NCBI GenBank assembly: GCA_959347315.1
Contig: OY365810.1
Location: forward strand, 7,208,598-7,272,597
Origin: Bimastos eiseni
Lineage: Eukaryota > Annelida > Clitellata > Crassiclitellata > Lumbricidae
Direction: 5' to 3'
Length of the DNA stretch: 64,000 nt
Both the position numbers and the translations under genes were made by a program. Each line of letters starts with the position of its first letter. Position 1 is the stretch's first letter. The notes beneath the pieces were generated by a model. It saw only the letters and a program-made list of their open reading frames with translations, ran no database searches and was not told the origin of the DNA. Shown here in pieces: positions 31,837 to 44,672 of the stretch.

Positions 31837-32678
31837 TACATAGTGTTACTTTTGGGGACGTAATTATGATGTCTCCGGTAGGATCAATTATACTGGTTTC
31901 TTTTGCGTTGCAGTGAATTAAAATTGAAGTACCAAATAATATATTGAATAATTAAAAATGAAGTGTAAATCATTATGGATGAGCCGAGTTTGAATTTCTT
32001 TCTGAGTACCGAGTTTGACAAGTTGAATTTTGCTGAATAAGAGTTGGCGACTCGGCATGTATTTTGCCTGATTTAGTTGAGAGGTAGTAAGTCTGTCTCC
32101 AGGGTGCTTATATCACTGTTTCAAAACCCAAGCCTTTAATGATATTACAACCAGCACTGATATGGTAATGTAAAATCACTGTGTTGGGTTTCAAAATGAT
32201 TTCAAAGCATGGTGTAACATGAAATTAAATGAACAAGGAGACTACATACAATGCTACAAAATCAACTAGAAGACAAATCAACGGAACTGTAATGCTTGTG
32301 CTGATTATGAGATTACTCTGAAACCACGCCAGGGCATTATCTCCCGATTATGTTTTGTGTATTTTTATCTACAATTATGATTTGTGGTTTCAATATTTAA
32401 GAATTTTGGAAGAGGAAATTATCCTCATATTATTCGAGCTTTGAACTTCGTATAACATTCTAACCATTAGTTCTAGATGAGAGTCTGTTGACTGGGCTTT
32501 TCGTGTTTGCGAGACCTTGCTAATAGTCTCTTCTTGTCATCAATTAGTTGAGCTGTATTCGTCTGTCTATTTGATCAAATCGACTTTGACATCATGTAGA
32601 TCAGTACAGGAGGCGCCTCTTTGTAGGAATCTTGAATGGGCGCATTAGAAATGTCTGTAATAAATAAATAAATATTCA
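31837..32678. other. intergenic, nothing recognised
   Basis: No gene or clear repeat. Confidence 0.4.
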
Positions 32679-32686
32679 TTCAATTC

Positions 32687-34100
32687 TAAAGCTGTACAGA
32701 TATAACTTTTTGCAGATTATGCTGATATCGATTATTGCCGATTATTTCATTTGCCGATACCGATTATAATTACCTATAACTAGGGCATAACCGGAAATCG
32801 CCTCGGACATTCGCCTCAGCCGAATATTGGACTGTTTGGAAGTATTCACCTTGGCAAATATTACGTCTGCATATAGCTAAAAATAACTTTTTTTGATAAA
32901 AATAATTTTTTTGGAAAATATTTTTTTTGATCAAATACATTTAGGACTAACGGACTTACTAGTAAGTTATTGATTAATTAACAAGAACTTAACATTTAAT
33001 TGAATTTTCTTTAAAATAATTATGTTAATTTCTATATTTTAATTTCTTTGGTTGTATTCCCCCGGTGTCAACCAAATCTGTAATTTTCCTGCTTGAATTG
33101 GCTCCACCCACTTTCCAGTAAACATTGGAGAGTAAAGATGTCATTGATGACTTCATATTTCAAATTTTATAACAAGGTTTTACATTTTTTTCACAAATAA
33201 TAAATATATTGTTATAGCCTAGAGTGTGACGATATGCTATATGAAGGATACTGCTATAAACTCTGCATTGACATTGATAGTTCTCCGTAGCTGTGCACAT
33301 GGCAGGTTAACTATGCTTTGCCTACGGATGGTACTTGCTCGGATTCGGTACTCGGTGGAAATTGTCTACTCGGTTATGCCCTACCTATATATATATATGA
33401 CCGATTATTTCATTGTGTTTTCCAAATATGTACTGTGGCTCACTCTGCACGACAGCTATACGAAGATGTTGGTATGACAGTGTCTAGTATCAGTCAGGTA
33501 AACCTTATGCCCAGGTGAACCAGCTATAATGGTAAGGGCACATGAGGAAAAGGGTCTCTGCCGCACTATACAAAGTACCAGGTACAATGAGCATTGTAAG
33601 CTATCATCATCACTTTTTCCCAAAACATTGAACTATTATGATGTCTCTGGTAGCAATTTCATGCATGCAATCACTTTCTTCTATCAAACACGCCAGTCCC
33701 TCCCCCAGACAAGCCGCCCTTACGAAATGCCACTTTGGCCTGAAATAGGGAGTCCGTGGTGGTGGCCGGTGGTCAGCTAGCAGAGACGAAATAGCTGCCC
33801 AGGGTAATTAAGCAGGTACTGTGACTCACTCTGCACAGCAGCTATAACCTTCCAACATTATTCCAGGGTTTAAATACGAGCTGCTGGGTGGTCTGAAGTA
33901 GCCATACAATCTCTGCCTTCGTGCTGGCTGCACGCTATGGGACCGGATTACGCAACTCGGGCTACGTGCTAAACGGGTTAGAGACTGAAAATAATATTAT
34001 AAAATAAAACAAATGTAATTTTTAATATCGGCGCCGATTATCATTGCCGATACTGTTGATAGGCTGATAATCGGCCGGCCGATTAATCGGTACACCTCTA
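32687..34100. mobile_element. hAT-like non-autonomous element with nested MITE
   Basis: The right end reads inward TAGAGGTGTACCGATTAATC, the left end TAAAGCTGTACAGAT, with sub-terminal inverted GCCGATTAT words. Flanks TTCAATTC (32679-32686) and TTAAATTC (34101-34108) match at 7 of 8, fitting the 8-bp duplication of hAT elements. No transposase frame. The second MITE (32783-33381) interrupts it. Confidence 0.6.
32783..33381. mobile_element. TA-flanked MITE, 599 bp (family member 1)
   Basis: Ends GGGCATAACCG ... CGGTTATGCCC, flanked by TA on both sides as for Tc1/mariner-like targets. A second, shorter member lies at 56057-56430 and shares both ends and internal blocks (CGCCTCGG, TTGGCAAATATTAC, GGAAATTGTCTACTCGG). 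Confidence 0.75.
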
Positions 34101-34108
34101 TTAAATTC

Positions 34109-35127
34109 TTTTAGTAGATTCATAGAGTGCCTCTTTAAGGTGTTTTAGTGCTTCCATTTTTTATTAAAGTTTATCTTGTTCCTTAGAAGGTAGTTTCACT
34201 TTCAACCTAGACAGAGGAGGGTCACTTCAATGGATGGTTTAACTTTGGAAATAGAGCAATTCTGCATTGTCATAGTATGTACAAGAGATTCTTGTAACCT
34301 TAAAATTCCAGTGAAGTATTTGGCTTTGCTGTTGTCTGACTACTACTATTATTAGTGCAATCATTCGTTTAGTCTTCTCGTTGGACTCTTTTGTGGTTTT
34401 GAGAGCATGCCAGTTGTGGCTAATTCTATTTACCTATCTGAGTATGGTTAAGGGGTGTGCACCAAAACCGTGAGCTGTGATCAGTTAAATATTCAGAACC
34501 GTCAGTCACAATCAGGTCAATATTGAGAAGGATAACATTAATTGTAATGGTGCTCGTTAGGCCTTTATCTCAACTCAAGTAAGTTGAGCTTGCTTGTATT
34601 TGTTTACAATGTGATGATGTGTTTGAACCAGTGGTCACTTGACTTGTGCTGGGCATGTGATTACCTCTTCAAATGAAAGTAGTTTCTGGGATGATGGGTT
34701 TCAAGTACACCTGTCCTCGGTCTATCCTCGTTATGGTTGAACTCACTGAGCAATCATAAACGTGGCCAGATTCAGATATCTGTAACACACGTTTTGGTGG
34801 AGTTCGTGATGCTCCGAGGCTAGAGTTAAGACTTAGGGCTAGTGTCAGATTCAGAGATATGGTTGGGGTTGGGATAAGTATTATTTTGGCAATTAAGAAA
34901 ATGAGTGCGAGTGTAAAGAATACTTGGAGATCAGAAAAGACTGCACAGCCCTTACTCAATCTTAACTCTAACCCAGTGTTTCCCAAATTTTTTCGTCATA
35001 ATAATACAATGCAACACAACTGTCATTTGATATCGCCCTTCTTACAGTTTAGTTCAGAAGGGCATACACACGCCTCGACGGCACGAATACAGTTGTAATG
35101 CAGAACAATTGTGTACAAAGGACTTGC
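34109..35127. other. intergenic, no supported gene
   Basis: Only short frames. A fragment CAGTGTTTCCCAAA at about 34974 resembles the end of the hAT-like MITEs at 40152 and 44673. Confidence 0.4.
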
Positions 35128-35231
35128 TTTCTTCACATTGACTCCTCAGACGAGGGCCGAACCCGCTCACTCAGCGCACACTGAGCGTTATGGGCTGAGC
35201 GCTCTAGCCAATCGGCCACTTTGCCACAATA
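35128..35231 (-). mobile_element. tRNA-derived SINE (head region)
   Basis: On minus: AAGTGGCCGATTGGCTAGAGC (RNA polymerase III box A, TGGCCGATTGG) and GGGTTCGGCCCTCG (box B). The stretch between (CCCATAACGCTCAGTGTG) matches the SINE at 61781. It is not a functional tRNA gene: no acceptor-stem pairing is evident. Confidence 0.7.
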
Positions 35232-38200
35232 AAGTAACGATCATAGTTGTTGAAAACTGATTACAAATGAATAAATGTCTTTTTTCAAGGATAGATATGG
35301 CTAAAATATAAGACAAATATGCTCTGACCTTGAAACATTTTGTACCCCATTTTAATATTAGGTACCTCGTGAACACAATTTAATCTTAAACAGCAAGTAA
35401 CACAATACACATTAAATAACATTGGTCTGCGACGATTATTTTATTTCTCCAAGTTTAGTTAAATGTGAAATTGATATATTTGGAATATTGAAAGCATGAA
35501 TCCACAGGGCCCATGTTGACATAAACAAACACAATTAAAAACTAAACTTCATAAGTTTAGAGGGTACTTAATTAAAATTGCACTTAACATTTTTATATGC
35601 ATAAGAATTTGATATCCATAGTGTGTCTGACTTGGGACCAAGGTTCTTAAAAATTCAACTAACTTTTATGAATTTTTTCTTACACTGTTATATTTATTTC
35701 TTAAATGATGGAATTATGTAGTGATGTAAATTAGCTGAAGCCTTGAAAGTACGGAGAAGTTAACATGATTAAATATCAGACAAAATAGAAATAAGCAAAA
35801 TAATAACAGACAATGAAGAAATGAAGTTACATATGCATTAGACATGAGCTTGAATTTATCCAGAATTATTAACTGATTATTATTATTATTAGGGAGTTTC
35901 AGGTTTTATGTACAACAGCGGTTTGTTGAATGGGATCCCAAAGTTTCACCTTAAAATCTTTCTCTCTTTCTCTACTGATGTGGTCTTAATATAATATCAC
36001 TTGACAACACCTCTGATTTGACACAGCACCTGTAAATTAGCACAAATTTAGCAGGCATGCTTAGCTTCTAAGTAGTGCTTCCGAAAGTTTATACTGTACT
36101 TACGATTACCACCATATTGCTAGAGATTTGTGTCCCGCATACTAAAAGACAATGACTGAGGTCTGAGCTTGGGTGGCACAATGGAATTTAGCATTTAATT
36201 AAATAATAGGCGTACCCAATGGCTTAAAACTGGATCGCTGTCTGCTGTTAGGTGATTGGGTTCAGACCAGTGCCTTACAAATCTACTTGTGGGCAGAAAA
36301 TCCACTAATAATAGAAAGTTCTGACAGAAAATATTATTAAGAAATTTGACTCATAGTATACCGGTAAGAACATTTGAGGCTATGAAAATGACAGGAGTAT
36401 GATAGTAGGCTTTGGTAACTTCAATCCTTAATTTAAGAGTGTCACTGGATAGTTGTGGGTATTTACCGAGTGGAGACTGTTGCTGCACAAAAGTGGAACA
36501 ACTTAGAGTAAGAAACATTTGAGCTGTGAAAGGATAATTTACAATTTCAGCATGTAAGTTTAATTTAAGTTAATACATTAAATACTAGCAGGTAATTAAT
36601 AATTATGTTTTCTTTCAAGATGCATGAACTATTGACTATAAAGTTGAGCAACAAGTAAATGACCACTTTTATAGATATATGTAGCAGGGTTAGCTGATAG
36701 TTGTATTGGAATGGATAAATTATTACTGTATGAACCTGGAGTTAGATTTTAATTAATGTTATGATAGTACCATTTCAAAGTATTTAGTGTAGCTACAATA
36801 GCAATTTCAATAAAGTAAGTGGCATACTGGTGATTGCTTTAAAAAAGTTGATATACATAGGAGGAGAGACAGCCAAACAAACAAACACACGTGATCAAGA
36901 GAAGGAGACAGATAGACTGTTAGGTCAATGGATGATCCTAGACTGAGATAAGGGATTCCTAATATAAAACAGCAATGCTTGATTGAATTAGGCGAGTGAT
37001 ATCTGCAAGTAAATTGACCAATTGTAAATCTGGGTTGCTTCGATGGGGTTTGGAGTGGGGAGGAAGAACTCTGCATCATCCAAACCGACTGGAAGACATG
37101 GAGGACTGGGCTATAGGGATGAACAGTGTCAATTTACTGCAGAATATTGCAAGTGAGTAGTACCAAGTCCGAGTATCGGCTATTATAATTTAAAATAGTC
37201 TCAATACAATAGTGTGTGTGATATAGGTGACGTGATTTAGCGCCAGACTTCAGTTACCTATTGACGATTTACAAACATGCTGCACGGAGCCTTGGACATG
37301 GTAAACAAAGACACCCTCTTAACTGTAGGTCATAGAAGTCATGAGACTAGATTAGGATAATCGGCTAAGAAACCATACTCGACACCATACGCAGTGTCTA
37401 GATTATGGCCATCACCAGACAATGTCTGTCTACAGTGGTACCTGCGCATACCAGATATGTCTTCTTAGGGGCCTAATAAGGGCGCAGTTGCGACAGTCGT
37501 ATTGCAATAACATCGCAGCCGAAGGGTGGAATTTGCAATTTCAGTATTTAATCAACGTCTAATCAGCCTGAATCCGTCGCCTGGAAATTGCAATCGTCAG
37601 CACGGCGGTCTTTTTCTCCTCCACAGTCTCCTCCTCTTATCTTTTGTTCGCAGATGTAATGCTTTCTTCCAGTTATGTTCAAGTAATAACGCGTTGGTTG
37701 CAGCTGTGACGCTGCATCGTCATGCTCCTTCCCGTCATTTAAATGTTTGCGTCGTCACGTTGTGTGTGTCTTATGTATTCATGCATTGAAAGCGCAGTAC
37801 AGGAATTTGTGTTCTGAATATTAATGTTATTTCGTAAGCCTGGTCTGATTCGATTGCAGTGCTTATGACTAACCACGTAGGGTTTAAGTAGGTTTGTTCT
37901 GCGTGACTTGAATGCCGAATGCAATGCAAAGCCAGATAAGGTAATTTGTCGTTTATTGGTTGTGTTGATGAGAGGAAGGGATGGTGTATTTTTGGTGAAG
38001 GATGTTTTGTCAGAGTGTGGACCTACCGTGGGTCATTCGGTGCCAACTCAACCAATTGCTTCTTCACTGTTATTCAGAATTTCTTGATTTTTTCTACTAA
38101 GTATACCTGATCATTTGTTATTAATTATGTAAATTTTTAAGGAAAAACGTGAAAACTTGACCAACTGTTGAAGTTGGTTGGGGTGGAAAAAATTTCTTCT

Positions 38201-38630
38201 GCAGAATTTTTACATTTTCATGCTTCCATAATTTGTTTATCTAGTGTAGTGTAGTTACACACATCTGGTTTTCAGTAATGATTTCTGAGCACTGCATAGA
38301 TTTGCATGGGTCAAATTAACTTGTACTTGATCATTATGATGAAATAAATTAACCAGAGTTGTTGATAGAGTCAAAACATCTTATTTAGGTCATTTTTGTA
38401 ATATTTCTCAACGTGTTACACATGCAGTATATCTCAGTAAGGAATATTTCTTATGTAGTTTTATTCAGTTTTTGGTGCTTCTGCAAATATGTAAGTTATT
38501 TGTGTCTTGGTCTAGAGTAGCTTCTGTTGCACTTTGCCAAAAACCATTCATCTCAGGTGAAAAATTGTCACCTTCAACTGACCATTTGGGAAAATGTGTG
38601 ACATCTACCAAATTATTGGTACTCTGGGGT
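35232..38630. other. intergenic, no supported gene
   Basis: AT-rich. A less AT-rich part near 37480-37800 has an 87-codon + frame but no recognisable domain. A weak tRNA-like stretch with box B GGGTTCAGACC lies near 36240-36275. Confidence 0.4.
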
Positions 38631-38631
38631 C

Positions 38632-38820
38632 GTTGACGTCGCCTTCCTCATTTCTCCAGGCTTGGGACTGGCACTACTTGTGAACAGGAATTTGCAAAGT
38701 TCAACAACTAGACATCCTTAGGAGTATGACTGTAGGGGAGCGTCCGTAGACTTGGGTACTATCCAGAGGCTGATATCCGGACGTGGATCAAATCCCGATG
38801 CTCGGCCATTTGTAGGGATT
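38632..38820 (+). repeat. interspersed repeat with weak tRNA-like part
   Basis: It begins with the dispersed word GCTTGGGACTGGCACTACTT, also found at about 2645 (minus) and in part at 58899. The later part has a box B-like GGATCAAATCCC and a TGTAGGGATTAC tail resembling the SINE body. Confidence 0.4.
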
Positions 38821-38839
38821 ACTTTAAAGTGTGATGAGA

Positions 38840-38851
38840 TAGAGAGAGAGT

Positions 38852-38887
<36 letters not shown>
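38840..38887. repeat. (GA)n microsatellite
   Basis: About 22 GA units with one or two interruptions. Confidence 0.9.
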
Positions 38888-38890
<3 letters not shown>

Positions 38891-39316
38891 GACCATGGTT
38901 AGGAACACCGGCAGACAGCTATTTTCATCTCTGACCACACAGAAGCTGAGCTGAGGATGGAGTTGCCATGACCCAATAGTCATCTGGTTAGAATGGCAGC
39001 TGCTGCGTCTGTTAGAGGCTCGCAGTTACCTATTATAACACTGTAGTGATGCTACTGAATATAGCGTAGGTCTACTCCACCTACTTCTATGATCTCATTT
39101 TCAGCTGTCCTAGCAACAACCCTATAGAAGGCTTTGGAGATTATGGTCTAATCTCCAATGCCTCTGATCGTCAAATCATTAGGCTGTCTTAGGCATGGTA
39201 TAACCTATTGGGAAGAGTGGTCTCCTGTGATGTAGCAGAGTGAAGAGCCTCATCCACTCATAGGGTCAGCGTGTAGTACCTTGAAGTCAGATGGACGATC
39301 AGTCAAATGAAAGTCT
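38888..39316. other. intergenic, nothing recognised
   Basis: No gene seen before the hairpin. Confidence 0.4.
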
Positions 39317-39384
39317 ACACTGAAGGATGATGGTCTCAGAAAGTATGTGTGATCATACTTTCTAAGATCATCATCCTTCAGTGT
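39317..39384. repeat. near-perfect 68-nt hairpin
   Basis: Two 31-nt arms (39317-39347 and 39354-39384) pair with 29 Watson-Crick pairs, one G-U and one C-A mismatch around a 6-nt loop. It could be a short foldback insertion or a microRNA/hairpin-RNA precursor. The small loop and near-complete pairing are less typical of animal microRNAs. Confidence 0.85.
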
Positions 39385-39977
39385 GTATATATATACATAT
39401 CTGAATATATATATTATATATATTTATATGTGTGTGTAATATGTATAATTTTAGAAATATATGTATTTTGCCAGTCTTTTATACATCAGGGTTCTGTCCA
39501 ACATGCACTTCTGAACTTTAGAATTAGAGAAATATTGAACTCGGTTATGCATTGTGTTGTATAGGTTAGGTAGGTGCTGTCTTACTACCATAAATAATGA
39601 AACAAAGTCAATTGATGTGAGGTTGACAGCGGGGAAGTATTGATGGAATGGTGAAGGATTGCACAGAGCAGATCAGTTGGTCCATGGTTATAGTGAGTTG
39701 GTTTGATCCTGCAGCAACGAGGAAGGTGTTTAGACTTGGTTTATGTATGGCAATAAGGGTTGGAGACTGAAGGCAGGTCCTGTTATTCATTGGGGGGAAT
39801 GACAGTCTTATTAGCAAATCAGTTATTCATGAGCTTGCACTCAAAGGACGATTTAAAGAGTTCATAGATAATGGCGGAAGATCGTTTGTATAATGGTAAG
39901 CATCATAAGCAGCTTTAATGAGGAAGATGTTTAGTGGACTTAACATTTTAAAGCGTCTAAGTGAGGCTTTGTCACAA

Positions 39978-39982
39978 ACACA

Positions 39983-40017
<35 letters not shown>
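39978..40017. repeat. (CA)n microsatellite
   Basis: CA tract; an echo of its flank (CACACACTAGAATGCA) is duplicated at about 40045-40062. Confidence 0.9.
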
Positions 40018-40020
<3 letters not shown>

Positions 40021-40151
40021 AATGCATGTACACCCAGGAGAAAACACACACACACTAGAATGCACAGAGATGAACACAGATTCACGTGTGGACACCTGCG
40101 TACATAGCGTTGTATGCCATACTGTCTTTATTATTAGAATGTTAAGTAGAT

Positions 40152-40508
40152 CAGTGTTTCCCAAACTTATTGGTCTTGGGACCCACTTCCGAAAATCTTT
40201 GAATGCTCGCGACCCACCTCACAAAGGCGAACATTATTGTGTTAAAATTTAATTAGCATTTAAACGTCAAATTTCAATGCATGCATTGAATATTATATGC
40301 TCGATACAATGATGTCACTCTAAACTAGGCTCTACTCATTGGAGTGTACTGTAGTGACAATACAACAAAAAAGGCCAAGAGAACAATTTGTCATTTTGTT
40401 TTTCTGAATTTATTGGAACTATTTTAAAGCGAACCTGAAGCATGGCGACCCACTTGACAAGACACCACGACCCACTTTTGGGTCACGACCCATAGTTTGG
40501 GAATCACA
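40152..40508. mobile_element. hAT-like MITE
   Basis: Inverted ends CAGTGTTTCCCAAACT and AGTTTGGGAATCACA, the form seen in many hAT elements, with internal GACCCACTT words near both ends. No coding capacity. Target duplication not clear. Confidence 0.6.
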
Positions 40509-41397
40509 TAGATCATGTGATCCCTATGTTGGTTGCATGGCTTTTGATTTGGTTTCAATCGCTGATCCTCTGCTTTGGTGCTGGTAAAGTAGTGCTTCCC
40601 AACAGCTGTTGCTATTTGCCAGAATGATTTAAGCAAATTTCACACTAATGCTGAAAACTGAATAGTAAAAGAAGCACTAGTTGACCTTATGGGGTATGGG
40701 TGTCTCTCCGGAATAGTCATCCACTGTATTTTTATACTGTTGCACTCGGTCCAGTGCAGCAAGCATTCTCAATGCACTTCTTTAGATCTGACAGATGTAT
40801 AGGACTTTTATGAGGTGCTTAATAGTTATTCGATGAGAATGAAATAACGCTGATGCTTTAAACTGTTACTTTACCTGTATTTGATGTTGACATTTTTCGA
40901 ACTAGAGACCCTGGTTAAACTACACAGGTAACCTTAATGTACCTGCGCCAATTTTTACTAATTGTTCGTGTAATACACGCCTTTTGGTTTGCCGACTGCC
41001 TTAATTCGAACAATTGCTATGAACATCCTGTTAGTTAATGGCTTAATTTCTATAGCTGCATTATTTCCACTTTAAGGAACAGTATTTAGCTATGTACGGC
41101 TATTTGCTCTCTTCCTGGGTCTATTTGGCTAATTGCTTGCTTAAATATTGATGCCAGTTGTAAGGGAAGCTGTTATAAAGAGCATCAGAGGGTGTGTGGG
41201 GTCCATGAATGCAGGGAAATGTCTGTATTGTCCAACTGGGAATCTAGTAGTAGGCCTATCCTAATGTCTTGTAACAGAGGACGATAATACACCCCAGTGA
41301 CACCACATGAATGTGGGCTTATTTTTCTGGTAGAGAAGCGCACTTAAGGTGCTGCCAGTTGATGTTTTGTTATTAGTTTGTACATTTTAATAAATGC
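40509..41397. other. intergenic, nothing recognised
   Basis: No frame or repeat of note. Confidence 0.4.
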
Positions 41398-41430
41398 TTA
41401 ATAATAATAATAATAATAATGATAATAATT
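41398..41430. repeat. (TAA)n microsatellite
   Basis: About ten ATA/TAA units. Confidence 0.9.
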
Positions 41431-41879
41431 ATTATAATGATAGTAATAGTTAGCACAGTTGACTGAAAGCTTACAATGTAATTGGCCTCAGTATGGGTTT
41501 GTTGACTGAAGAAATAAAGTTGTATTGTAAACGTATTAATAATAAAACTTAGAGTATTGGAGGTAGAGTGATGGAGGCCATAGCCTATTGTGCCAGGAGA
41601 GAGGTAAATTGAATTGTAATTATTTTTTTTAATTGTAGTGAAATGTTGGTGTAGTGTCATTGTAGGAAAAGTGATAATCACTCTATAATGCTAAAATAAA
41701 GTAGGCAAAGAGCTGGTCGTGAGTCAGCCTTTGGTATGAAGTGTTAACGATTTCATTTTCTTAGCCTCGGCATATGAGGGTGGGTGGTCACTCCTCTCTC
41801 TCGTCCCTCTCCATCTCATCTTCTCACCAACAGTGCACAGTATCATTTTTTATATCCAAGTTCTCTAGGGGTGCACATG

Positions 41880-41995
41880 GAGTAGAAGTCTACCACCAGA
41901 TTTTTGCCCTGACCAGTGGGGATTTGAACCTCTGACCTGTCGATGGACAGTGCAGCAGCACGCTAACCATTTCACTATGGAGCACTCCACAAAAA
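41880..41995 (-). mobile_element. tRNA-derived SINE (candidate)
   Basis: On minus: ATAGTGAAATGGTTAGCGTG (box A-like) and AGAGGTTCAAATCCCC (box B), about 50 bases apart, tRNA-like without a proper acceptor stem. Confidence 0.5.
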
Positions 41996-41999
41996 CACT

Positions 42000-43820
42000 C
42001 CCAGTCTCAGAGGCCCTGCATGGTGTTGAAGGATACTTTTGCTGAGTGAGAGGAAATATCCCCAGGGACTGGATGACCTTTCCAGGCTATAGTTGCTTGG
42101 CTTTCAGATCTAACCACTGAGTATGTAATTATACTATGAATGTGAAAGGCTAAAGCGTTTTTCGGGATGAACCGAAACTCGGCTTGGCCGAGTTGCGTAG
42201 TACTCGGCATTACTGGTACTCTGGACAAACAAACGATGGGCCCGGATATTAATTTAAAAACAAAAACCGGATTTTTTATTTACCAAATGACAATCACTTG
42301 TCAACTTTGTTACCATTTTATCATTTCGTAGTAAAAAGCTGAGAATTGCAAAAACAATTAAATTCATACATTTAATTAAAGATCTATGTTTATCTTGTTT
42401 CATCCGATATGGCCGACAGTTTGTTTGATAAAATCGATGCTCTTGCAGCATGTTTTTAATCGTTAATTGGTAAGAGAAGTCATACAAATTGTGCAAACTG
42501 CCAAGCTAAAAATCATGGATGGCACTTTTTAAAATATATTCGAAACTCAGACTGGGTACGTCTAACTCGTTGAACTCGGTCGGTATTCGATACTCCACAG
42601 GAAATCGACAATCCGTTCATTCTTAAAGCTTTTGAAATGTTGAAGTGCAGCAATGCAGATTTGCAGAACAGAATACATCTCGGTTCATGTGGTCCCCTAA
42701 TAATTGGAAGATGGAGAGGGAGGGTTGAAATTCTTGCAAGTGAATGAGTTTGTGTAAAAATGTCGGCTCCAATCCGTGCCCTCTAGCGGACTCATTTATA
42801 ATGAGTTCACTTACTACGCACTGTCTGTGGTTAGACCATTCACAATCGAAGAGGGTTGGCCAACCGCCCTCTTGTGCCATGGCTAATGGACGTCTGCCCC
42901 GAGGGAATAGCCGTCCATGTCTATTCCTTTTCTTCTGTGTATAATATGGTGGCTCTTCAGTTTTTTGTCATTAGGGTTTGCTCATGTTATTCTCTGATGT
43001 ATAGTGTCAATCGGGCAGAGCGGAATTTTGCTTCAAGATTTTTGCTTCACCTGCGCCCTCTGGCCAACGGAGCTATAATGAGCACACTCAACATTCACTG
43101 TCATTGAGAAGATGAAGGTTAGGCAGAGTACGGGTCTAGGGCATACGCGTCCACGCATATCAAGGCTGAAGCAGGGAAGTTTCTAACACTTCATACGGCT
43201 GTCCCAGTTCTAACTTGAGGCATAGAATGCGAGAATATAATATTCGTTAATATTAGGGCTTTTTTAATTTTCGTAAATATTCGTTGCTAATGTACTCAGA
43301 CTATTTGTGTTTTGTGTACATTTTGAATTATATGTTGTAAGTCGTAGGTTTATAGTTTGTGGGTAGATACTAGTAAAAAGGAGAGAGCATGGACCTGAGT
43401 GGCTGTGTGTTGTCTTAATCGAGGAGAAGGAAGAAGGAAATCCAAAGGTCCAACGTTATTATGTTCGCTTAATTAAAGTGTTTTATAATACTTAAGCAAA
43501 GAAATTAAAATTTAATATTTATTGTCAGTTTTAATATTAATTAATTTTTCGTATTTTTATATTCGCTTAGTCGTTGTATATGACTGAATGGGAGGCTTTG
43601 TCTTCTTCCTCTTGTTGTGCCCATGTTGTTAAACTTTGTAAGGGTGTGTAGTTATTTTGTATTTGTATAGGGATTACTATTTCGAAAACTTGTCTTGTCA
43701 ACAAAGTCATGTTTAACTCTTGTGTCAATTAATAAGAATGGAGTCGTAATCTTTGAAGTTTGGAGCTGTTGATAGATACTGAGCTGACCTCAATGTATTG
43801 TCTGCCAACAGCTGACTAGT
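42000..43820. other. intergenic, no supported gene
   Basis: Frames under 90 codons only. Palindromic ACTCGGCTTGGCCGAGT near 42177 and ACTCGG words near 42565-42585 hint at a degraded repeat. Confidence 0.35.
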
Positions 43821-43829
43821 ATCTAGATC

Positions 43830-44664
43830 GGGTCGCGGACAAACCCCTCTCTGACAAAAAACCTCTGACAAACCCCCCTGACAAACTCCCCTAAGTATGA
43901 CAAACCCCCCTAACGATAAATTTTTGTTACTTTTATTATTTAGAAACGTGTGTACACTTTAAAGTGTGAAGTAAAGCATGTGTCATATGTATCATTTTAA
44001 AGTCTGATGCGGTCCTTCAGGTATCGTCGTCCAATAGTTAAATAGCAAACAGTTAATTAGTTCCTTAGTCTTTTTGTTGTTAATGTATGATAGGTCTATG
44101 TACACTGAATACACCACTGTGCATAATTCATAGGCTATCTGTGACACAGCTCCTTCAGACGCGTCAGGTAAGTCTATGCAGAGCGTATGTGTGTTATCTG
44201 TGACACGATTTCTTATATAAGTTAAACCAGGAGCGTCAATTCCCCTCTAACTGATGGTGGCAAATACCCTGGTTCCAAGTGTCAGGTAGTCAAGACAATA
44301 CTAAGACTCAAAAAAATACCCCCAACCCCTATCTGGACGCCTCTGAGTTAGACTAATAGTCGTACTGAGTGTCACTTGTAATGGTGTACAGACTTTGTTA
44401 GTAGTGTCAGTTATTATGGTATGGCTTCTAATTGCAGAAGCTAGGGCAAGAAGGGGGGTTTTGTCTGGGGTGTTAATGTCCTGCCTAAAACAGGGGGGGA
44501 TATTGTCAGAGGGGTTTTTGTCAGAGGGGTTTTTGTCAGAGGGGTTTTTGTCAGAGGGGTTTTTGTCAGAGGGGTTTTTGTCAGAGGGGTTTTTGTCAGA
44601 GGGGTTTTTGTCAGAGGGGTTTTTGTCAGAGGGGTTTTTGTCAGAGGGGTTTTGTCCTACACCC
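43830..44664. mobile_element. foldback-like DNA transposon with tandem-repeat ends
   Basis: Left end GGGTCGCGGACAAACCCCTC, right end (read inward) GGGTGTAGGACAAAACCCCT. A perfect 9-bp direct repeat ATCTAGATC lies immediately outside (43821-43829 and 44665-44673). Both ends continue into tandem CTCTGACAAAAACCC-type units, few on the left and about ten on the right. Ends made of short tandem repeats plus a 9-bp duplication are the marks of foldback/Mutator-type elements. There is no transposase. Confidence 0.65.
44503..44655. repeat. 15-bp tandem repeat, about 10 copies
   Basis: The unit GTCAGAGGGGTTTTT is almost unvaried and forms the right end of the foldback-like element. Read on minus it gives an NPSDK pentapeptide repeat, an artefact of a 15-bp period. 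Confidence 0.95.
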
Positions 44665-44672
44665 ATCTAGAT

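Noticed and set aside
44301..44666. Pentapeptide (NPSDK)n protein on minus
   Set aside because: A 15-bp tandem repeat is always open in some frame. It is the terminal repeat of a DNA transposon.
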